A stretch of 64,000 nt of DNA from DAOUEX01 sp034430235 (GTDB lineage: Bacteria > Chloroflexota > Anaerolineae > UBA2200): positions 1-64,000 of the forward strand of contig CAYZGO010000015.1 in NCBI GenBank assembly GCA_964478075.1. Direction: 5' to 3'. The translations under genes were made by a program, and so were the position numbers. Below the pieces are notes generated by a model, which was given only the letters and a program-made list of their open reading frames with translations, searched no databases and was not told where the DNA came from. Each line of letters opens with the position of its first letter. The stretch's first letter is position 1. Below are positions 58,799-64,000 of the stretch, one piece after another.

Positions 58799-59749
58799 CT
58801 ACGGACGTAACAGTACTTTCAAAGTGCCCTTGGCTCGCGCATGCTCGAAAGCAGGCAGGCCTTCGTCCAATGGATAAGTGGCCGCGATGAGCGATTCCAC
58901 ATCCACCAGCTTCATGGCTAACAGGCGCAACGCCGGGGCAAACGGGCCACAGCGTGAACCTATCAGGTTCACCTCGTCCACGACAATGGACGTCAAATTC
59001 ACTTCGCTCTGACCTTTAAACGTACTTTTCAGCACCAAAGTTCCCCTCGGCTTCACCATGGCTCGGGCCGAGACAAAGCCAGCCGGCTGGCCAGTGCAAT
59101 CCACAACCACGTCAGCTTTGATGTCCATGTCTGCGGCAGCGAGATGGGTCGGGATGCCCTGACGCTCAAGGATAGACAGCTTGGCCGCGTGCCGGCCCAC
59201 GGCAACGAGATCACACCCGGTCAGGCGCATCACCTGGGCCACCAGCAAGCCCAGCTTGCCGTCACCCAGCACAACGACACGCTGTGTGGGCCGAACGTGG
59301 ACCTGTTCGAGTATCTCCAGAGCTGCCGCCAGCGGCTCGGTGAATACAGCCTGCTCATCAGACATGCTGTCCGGCACGAGGTGCAAATTGCGTGTGGGCA
59401 GCACGCAGTAGTCGGCCATTGCCCCGTCACGCCCCCAGATTCCCAGGGTGGTACGCTGGGGACAGTGTGTGGGATTACCAGCTAGGCAGGTGGGACACGT
59501 ACCACAGTAGCAGTTGATTTCCCCCACCACTCGCCGACCGACCATGGCAGGATCCTCACAGCGCTCCACCACACCCACGAACTCGTGTCCCAGGACACCG
59601 TGGAAACCCATGTACCCGCGAGTGATCTCCAGGTCCGTGTTGCAGATGCCAACCAGCGTCATACGCAACAGGGCCTCTCCCGGGGGAGGGGAAGGCTGTG
59701 CATAGTCGTTCACCAACCTCAACTGGCCGTCGTAAAGCAGAGCACGCAT
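58799..59749 (-). CDS. Zinc-dependent alcohol dehydrogenase family protein
   Basis: A 316-residue medium-chain dehydrogenase. Catalytic zinc ligands are Cys36 (CNTD) and His55-Glu56 (GHEF); the structural zinc lobe is Cys82, Cys85, Cys88 and Cys96 (CGTCPTCLAGNPTHC). The NAD(P)-binding Rossmann motif VVVLGDGKLGLLVAQV is intact. It is shorter than typical (about 345), chiefly in the C-terminal part. Likely oxidises an alcohol or polyol in the cytoplasm. ATG at 59749 has GAGGA eight bases upstream. It stands 14 bases before the beta-propeller gene on the same strand, an unexplained pairing. Confidence 0.88.
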   Translation of the reverse strand: MRALLYDGQLRLVNDYAQPSPPPGEALLRMTLVGICNTDLEITRGYMGFHGVLGHEFVGVVERCEDPAMVGRRVVGEINCYCGTCPTCLAGNPTHCPQRTTLGIWGRDGAMADYCVLPTRNLHLVPDSMSDEQAVFTEPLAAALEILEQVHVRPTQRVVVLGDGKLGLLVAQVMRLTGCDLVAVGRHAAKLSILERQGIPTHLAAADMDIKADVVVDCTGQPAGFVSARAMVKPRGTLVLKSTFKGQSEVNLTSIVVDEVNLIGSRCGPFAPALRLLAMKLVDVESLIAATYPLDEGLPAFEHARAKGTLKVLLRP

Positions 59750-59795
59750 ACCGTCATTCCTCAATTGCTATTGCACCCGATTATAACACGAACAA

Positions 59796-59832
59796 AAGTA
59801 AAGAAAAAGCCCGGCTCGCCGAGAACCGGGCT
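59796..59832 (-). terminator. Rho-independent terminator of secF
   Basis: On the minus strand AGCCCGG pairs with CCGGGCT over an 11-base loop and is followed by TTTTTCTTTACTTTT. It is a very strong terminator 16 bases after the secF stop codon. Confidence 0.92.
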
Positions 59833-59847
59833 CGTGTGCTCGGACAC

Positions 59848-60789
59848 TCACGCGCTCGCGCGCGAGCGGCCAAACAGGCGACGGAAAAAGCCGCCAATCT
59901 CCCCCTTCTCCCAGACTACGAGAAGTGGTACGGCCGTGAAAATAGACGAATACGTACCGCTGATCAGTCCAATCAACAACGTGGCGATGAATTGTCGGAT
60001 GGTTGCTCCCCCGAAGAAGAGAACAGCTACCAGGATAAAGATGGCGTTCAACTGTGTGGCCAGTGAACGGTGTAATGTCTCCAGCAGACTGCGGTTGACG
60101 ACCAGTTCGTAGGGCTCACCACGGCGCCTGGGGATATTCTCGCGGATGCGGTCGAACACCACTATGGTGTCCTGCACCGAATAGCCAGTCACGGTGAGCA
60201 TAGCAGTAAGGAACAGGGCATCTGCCTCCCAACCCAACAGCAGGCCCAGAATAGAGAAGGCCCCCATGGTGACCAGCACATCGTGTAGTGTCGCTGCGCT
60301 GGCGCAGACACCATAGCGCAGAGCGTTTGGCACCTTCCGCCACGCGAACATGATGAAAGCCATAATCACGAGAGCTGCAGCTACGATAGCAATTGTTGCG
60401 CTGCGCGTGACTTCTCGCCCTACGGTCGGTCCCACCTGCTCGAACCGCAACTCTGTCAGCGGGCCAAACCTGGCACTCAACTCGGTCTGAAGAATGGCCT
60501 TCTCGCCCTCTCCCAGCTCTTTGGAGCGGATCAACACTGTTTTCTCATCCAAGGTCGTCTGCACGGTGGTATCGCCGTAGCCATGCTCGACGAAAACCTG
60601 ACGGACCTCGGTAGGCAGGACAGCCTGCTCGAAAGTCAACTCCATTAGAGCACCGCCGGTGAAGTCAATGCTCAGGCGCAGAGGAGTGCCAAGGCGCACA
60701 GTAGAAATGATCATGGCAATGAGGCCCGATATGATGATCAGGGCCGATATCAGAAAGTACCAATATCGTTTTCCAACAATATCTGTCAT
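59848..60789 (-). CDS. secF: Protein translocase subunit SecF
   Basis: A 313-residue SecF of six membrane helices, which with SecD uses the proton gradient to pull exported proteins through SecYEG. Family motifs are LSIDFTGGALMEL, FEQVGPTVGREV, YGVCASAATLHDVLVTMGAF, TVTGYSVQDTIVVFDRIREN and SLLETLHRSLATQLN. ATG at 60789 with GGGAGG four bases away was chosen. It lies 43 bases downstream of secD and ends in a strong terminator. Confidence 0.95.
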   Translation of the reverse strand: MTDIVGKRYWYFLISALIIISGLIAMIISTVRLGTPLRLSIDFTGGALMELTFEQAVLPTEVRQVFVEHGYGDTTVQTTLDEKTVLIRSKELGEGEKAILQTELSARFGPLTELRFEQVGPTVGREVTRSATIAIVAAALVIMAFIMFAWRKVPNALRYGVCASAATLHDVLVTMGAFSILGLLLGWEADALFLTAMLTVTGYSVQDTIVVFDRIRENIPRRRGEPYELVVNRSLLETLHRSLATQLNAIFILVAVLFFGGATIRQFIATLLIGLISGTYSSIFTAVPLLVVWEKGEIGGFFRRLFGRSRASA

Positions 60790-60832
60790 AAGTCCTCCCG
60801 GGGGCAGGAACAACAGCCCTAGCCCGTCGATG

Positions 60833-62326
60833 CTAGAGACCAATCAGCCACTTGCGGTCGCGCAGGCTCTCGCCACCAATGGTGTATAGCAGGCGGATAA
60901 TTGTGCGTGTGACAGTGATGGCAGTGAACATGCTGACCAACACGCCCAGAAACAGTGTAACCGCAAATCCCTTCACCATGCTCGCGCCAAAATTAGAGCC
61001 AAACCAGTACAGGATTGCACACATAATCAGCGTTGAAAGGTTCGAATCGCGGATAGAAGTCCACGCGCGGGCGAAGCCGGCCTGAATTGCTGAACTGAAG
61101 CGTTTCCCCTGACGCAACTCCTCTTTCATACGCTCAAAAATCAGGATATTCGCATCCACAGCAGTGCCCACTGAAAACAGAAAGCCCGCCACACCAGCCA
61201 AAGTCAATGTCACTGGAATCAACTTGAACAAGGCGAAAGTGACCAGGGCATAGATCAGCAGCGCGATGTCAGCTACGACGCCGTGCAGACGATAGTAAAC
61301 CAGCATGAACAGCAGAACAATGATCACACCAATGATGCCCGCCCGGGTGCTCTTGGCTACTGAGTCCTGCCCCAGAGTCGGGCCCACAGTGCGATTTTGG
61401 ATGACCTTCAAGGGAACGGGCAACGCGCCGTAGCGCAGTTGAATCACGATGCTGCGTGCCGCGGCCAGTTTAAAGTCGCCAGTGATGCGGCCCGTGCTCT
61501 CCGTAATAGCAGTCTCGATGCGCGGGCAAGAGATGATCACGCCATCCATAACAATGGCCAAGTAGCGCCCGACACTGGCCGTGGTGTGCGCTGCAAAGAT
61601 CTGGCCGCCGTCTTCCGTAAGCTTGAAATTGATCTCCGGCCGGCCGTATTCATCCTGCCCGACCTGCGCCGTCTCCAGGTGCTGTCCAGTGATGACCGTG
61701 TGGTAGATGCGCTTTCGGGGGGTTGGCGTTGGCGTAGGTTCCAGCTCAGCAGTCGTCGTCGGGGAAACGACGCCTGCAGGAGTCGTGGCAGGCGTGAGTG
61801 TAGGCGTTAGCGTCGCCGTAGCCCAAGGGGTGTCGGTTGCCGTGGGCACGGGGGTAGGAGTCTCAATGCCGAATTCACCGCTCTCCTGAAAGCTGCTGTT
61901 GACCTCTGTGCCAGGGGGAAGAAAAGTGTTGCCAGCATCTATGAATTCCAACAGGCCTGTCTGGCGAAAGGTGGCAATGGCCTGATCAGGGTCTTGGACG
62001 CCAGGTAACTCTACAACAATCCGGTCAGAGCCTGCCAACTGCACAAGCGGTTCTGCCACACCCAGGCCATTGACACGATTCTCCACGATGGCCTTCGCGG
62101 CACTCATAGTATCAGCATCCAACACTTGCCCTTGAGGCAAATCCGCCTCAAGCACCACCTGCATGCCACCCTGCAGATCGAGGCCACGACGCACCTCGAT
62201 GTCTCGATCAATATTGATCGGCCCAAAGTGAATGTGCAGGCCAGGGTTAGTAGGCAACACTACCCAGATAGCTATGCCCGTCAGAAGAACGATGAGCATC
62301 AGCAAAGTCATATCGCGTTGCTGCAT
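60833..62326 (-). CDS. secD: Protein translocase subunit SecD with low-complexity insert
   Basis: A 497-residue SecD: first helix (TLLMLIVLLTGIAIWVVL), DIEVRRGLDLQGGMQVVLEA, the P1 domain, and five C-terminal helices with LYRLHGVVADIALL-like core, FSVGTAVDANILIFERMKEEL and FAVTLFLGVLVSMFTA. Between about residues 155 and 205 there is a Pro/Thr-rich insertion (PTPVPTATDTP and TPTPTPRKR at its ends) in the exported P1 region, which is unusual for SecD. The remaining motifs are intact, so it should be functional. ATG at 62326 has GGAGG eight bases upstream. Confidence 0.94.
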   Translation of the reverse strand: MQQRDMTLLMLIVLLTGIAIWVVLPTNPGLHIHFGPINIDRDIEVRRGLDLQGGMQVVLEADLPQGQVLDADTMSAAKAIVENRVNGLGVAEPLVQLAGSDRIVVELPGVQDPDQAIATFRQTGLLEFIDAGNTFLPPGTEVNSSFQESGEFGIETPTPVPTATDTPWATATLTPTLTPATTPAGVVSPTTTAELEPTPTPTPRKRIYHTVITGQHLETAQVGQDEYGRPEINFKLTEDGGQIFAAHTTASVGRYLAIVMDGVIISCPRIETAITESTGRITGDFKLAAARSIVIQLRYGALPVPLKVIQNRTVGPTLGQDSVAKSTRAGIIGVIIVLLFMLVYYRLHGVVADIALLIYALVTFALFKLIPVTLTLAGVAGFLFSVGTAVDANILIFERMKEELRQGKRFSSAIQAGFARAWTSIRDSNLSTLIMCAILYWFGSNFGASMVKGFAVTLFLGVLVSMFTAITVTRTIIRLLYTIGGESLRDRKWLIGL

Positions 62327-62364
62327 GAACTGTTTCCTCCAAGGCCTTGGTAAGGCAAATAACA

Positions 62365-62387
62365 GCCACACCCGGCATGGGTGTGGC
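62365..62387. other. Hairpin upstream of secD
   Basis: GCCACACCC pairs with GGGTGTGGC over five bases. On the minus strand it follows the small P-loop gene and is trailed by TGTTATTTG, so it may be a partial terminator or attenuator in front of secD. Confidence 0.45.
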
Positions 62388-62483
62388 CGGCGCGCACTTG
62401 GTTCGCTTATATTGCTGGATTACAGAGTACTGCACAAGGATGCAAACTGACAAGCTCCGGTTCCAACGCAGTATATGCCATCC

Positions 62484-62855
62484 TCACGCATCTGTCAAAT
62501 TACGCGCTTTTTGGGGCTTATAATGCGCCAGGAACTTGGTGACCTGCTTCAGCACCTGGGACTTGGTGAGGTCATCAGTCATGACATAGAGGTCGCAGTG
62601 AGCCCGCGCATGAGCCAGGCGTCGCCGCTGTTCCTCCACACATCCTACCACGTAGTGACGGCATCCGCGGCGATATACTACCTCTTCGCTAGCATCCAGA
62701 TAGATGAGCACGTCAGGGCGAGACATCACCTGCCACATGTAGGGAACCCCGGAATGCTCCTGAACACACTCACGCACTTGGTGGCCCAGACGGCGCAGCC
62801 CTTGCGCTAGCGTTGTCTTGCCAGTGCCACATATCCCTACCAGGACTACACGCAT
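62484..62855 (-). CDS. Small P-loop NTPase/kinase-like protein
   Basis: A 123-residue protein beginning with a Walker A motif, MRVVLVGICGTGKTTLAQ (Lys13), then a short core: MSRPDVLIYLDAS as a Walker B/kinase-like strand and a basic YVVGCVEEQRRRLAHARAHCDLYV that may be a lid. It resembles small AAA_28/adenylate-kinase-like proteins but is much shorter than typical kinases (about 170-200). Substrate unknown. It starts 18 bases after the SpoIIE-like phosphatase gene, so they are probably co-transcribed. Confidence 0.72.
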   Translation of the reverse strand: MRVVLVGICGTGKTTLAQGLRRLGHQVRECVQEHSGVPYMWQVMSRPDVLIYLDASEEVVYRRGCRHYVVGCVEEQRRRLAHARAHCDLYVMTDDLTKSQVLKQVTKFLAHYKPQKARNLTDA

Positions 62856-62873
62856 GGCTGCACAAGTCTTTCC

Positions 62874-63614
62874 CTAGAGAGGCGGCAATGGAAAACGAAC
62901 GGTCAACCGCCGCGCATGGTCAATTTGCTTGCGGGGCACAAGAGCCAGTACGAGTACACTCATGTCATCTTGTGGTCGGCCCTTGTCCAGTTCTACAGCA
63001 CGAGCCAGGATGGCATCAGCCAACGCGGCAGCATCATCATCGCCACGGGCAATGAATGCGGCGGCCATACCCGCCACGTCGAATGACGCGCCGAAACGAC
63101 GTCCGGCATCAAGCACTCCATCGGTGAAGACAATGATCCACGTATCGGACGCAACTGACAGCTCGGTAATGACTGGCTTTGTCCGGGTATAGACGCCGAT
63201 GGCCTGGCTTGGTTCATCAAGCCTGTGCAGACCATCCTTGTCAACGACCAGCACAGGACAATGACTGTTGCGCGAGATGACGATAGTACGCGTCACTAGG
63301 TCGAGCGAAACGATGCTTAGCTCAGCTGACACTTGGCCTCGACGATGCGCGCGCAAGTAGTCGTGCGCGGCTCGGGCAGCCGCACCATCGCGCACGCCCT
63401 CCGCCAGCAGAGAGATAGCCTTGCGTGACACTAGGTTACTGATGAGCTTGGCGGCGCGCCCGCTGCGCTGGCCATCAACCAGAACCAGAGAAAGCCCACC
63501 TTGCGGTCGCTCAACTATCTCCAGAGTATCGCCGCTCTCGCTGGTAGCGTACTTACCGACCTTGGCTACACTGACCTGCAATTCGAGCTCGACATCATCA
63601 TCTTGCTCTTGCAT
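62874..63614 (-). CDS. SpoIIE/PP2C-type protein phosphatase domain protein
   Basis: A 246-residue phosphatase of the SpoIIE group: VLVDGQRSG (metal Asp47), SIVSLDLVTRTIVISRNSHCPV, IIVFTDGVLDAG (metal Asp), and PQDDMSVLVLAL (metal Asp-Asp). It has no sensor or membrane domain. Such enzymes remove phosphate from anti-anti-sigma or other signalling proteins. No anti-sigma antagonist is near. It heads the minus-strand unit with the small P-loop gene; a TATAAT ends six bases before the ATG, suggesting a leaderless message. Confidence 0.85.
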   Translation of the reverse strand: MQEQDDDVELELQVSVAKVGKYATSESGDTLEIVERPQGGLSLVLVDGQRSGRAAKLISNLVSRKAISLLAEGVRDGAAARAAHDYLRAHRRGQVSAELSIVSLDLVTRTIVISRNSHCPVLVVDKDGLHRLDEPSQAIGVYTRTKPVITELSVASDTWIIVFTDGVLDAGRRFGASFDVAGMAAAFIARGDDDAAALADAILARAVELDKGRPQDDMSVLVLALVPRKQIDHARRLTVRFPLPPL

Positions 63615-63620
63615 GGCTTT

Positions 63621-63648
63621 ATTATACCGCTACTCGCTTTTTGCTCAA
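63621..63648 (-). promoter_or_regulatory. Sigma-70-type promoter adjoining the start codon
   Basis: On the minus strand TTGAGC and TATAAT are 16 bases apart and the -10 box ends six bases before the ATG at 63614. There is no room for a Shine-Dalgarno sequence. Confidence 0.6.
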
Positions 63649-63691
63649 AGGAGCCTGGAATCTGGGAAACTAGGGTCCTGGACACCGGACA

Positions 63692-63719
63692 TTGACAATG
63701 AGACAGGACGACCTATAAT
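63692..63719 (+). promoter_or_regulatory. Consensus sigma-70 promoter
   Basis: A perfect TTGACA and TATAAT with a 16-base spacer, 19 bases upstream of the gene that begins at 63739. It diverges from the phosphatase promoter. Confidence 0.82.
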
Positions 63720-63738
63720 GACGGTGGAGGAAGTCTGC

Positions 63739-64000
63739 ATGGAGATCACTATCAGCGCTTGTTGGACTACCTGGGGTTGGGTAGGGACTGCGGTCTCTCG
63801 CGAGGGACTGCTTGGCACCAGCCTGCCTGCGGTTTCGCGAGAACGAGCGCTGGCCCCCTTGCTACACGAACGGCCTGACGCTCAGGACGGCATGAACCCC
63901 CGCCTTGCAGCCCTGCACGAGAAGCTGTGTCGCTATTTTCGTGGCGAAATTGTGGATTTCCACGATCAATTACTGGATACACGCGAGGCTACCGACTTCC
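63739..64000 (+). CDS. ogt: Methylated-DNA-protein-cysteine methyltransferase, 5' part
   Basis: The first 87 residues of a gene cut by the window end. MEITISACWTTWGWVGTAVS and, at the edge, LCRYFRGEIVDFHDQL with LDTREATDF match the N-terminal domain of Ogt/AGT suicide repair proteins, which remove O6-alkyl groups from guanine. The catalytic PCHR motif lies beyond the window, so the assignment rests on the N-terminal pattern alone. The start has GGAGG eight bases upstream and a consensus promoter, suggesting constant expression. Confidence 0.75.
   Translation, partial: MEITISACWTTWGWVGTAVSREGLLGTSLPAVSRERALAPLLHERPDAQDGMNPRLAALHEKLCRYFRGEIVDFHDQLLDTREATDF

Overview
The window reads as chromosomal DNA of a Chloroflexota bacterium, probably Anaerolineae-like (inference). 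Pointers are the proline/threonine-rich linkers (TPTPTP type) in many exported proteins, a ThrRS without its TGS domain under a transcriptional T-box, many lipoproteins, and scattered short palindromic repeats. No rRNA, tRNA, CRISPR array, transposase or prophage was seen. Promoters matching the sigma-70 consensus with 16-18 bp spacers precede many units.

Layout. 0.1-2.5 kb: trxB, a DUF1858 protein and an alpha/beta hydrolase on the minus strand. 2.8-12.5 kb, plus strand: a methyltransferase, fabF, an Ig-like membrane protein, pth-mfd-THEP1 NTPase, plsX and a NERD-like protein. 12.6-17 kb: a YfhO-type membrane protein, a winged-helix regulator and a glycoside-hydrolase-like protein. 17-20.7 kb: a Helicase_C_3 protein divergent from a CDF metal transporter with three C-terminal domains, then comEA. 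20.8-25.6 kb: thrS with its T-box, then rodZ and rimO. 25.6-33 kb: an unrecognised protein, a glycosyltransferase-acyltransferase-rsmD operon, a zone of decayed genes, a lipoprotein and lon. 33.4-38.3 kb: gamma-carbonic anhydrase, AmmeMemoRadiSam radical-SAM enzyme, a divergent acyltransferase-like protein and a GH36 alpha-galactosidase. 38.4-47 kb: a complete oligopeptide ABC transporter (two substrate-binding proteins, two permeases, two ATPases), interrupted by repeat-filled gaps. 47-49 kb: ECF sigma, putative anti-sigma and a triple-LysM lipoprotein. 49.3-54 kb: a second THEP1, rpsO-pnp-lepB, and a 49-residue rubredoxin-like protein. 54.3-59.8 kb: a pseudo-receiver regulator, a LOG-like protein, a beta-propeller lipoprotein and a zinc alcohol dehydrogenase. 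59.8-64 kb: secD-secF, a small P-loop protein, a SpoIIE-type phosphatase and, at the edge, the start of a methylguanine-DNA methyltransferase.

Most genes are housekeeping: translation, lipid and envelope synthesis, secretion, RNA decay and proteolysis. A coherent new multi-gene defence or biosynthetic system is not evident. The unusual material is elsewhere: several families of small inverted repeats (one with paired 51-bp and 28-bp forms, another about 87 bp long that supplies the rimO stop codon), a 13-bp tandem repeat inside the T-box leader, a triple sensor-domain metal transporter, a low-complexity linker inside SecD, apparent leaderless promoters, and gene remnants between rsmD and lon.
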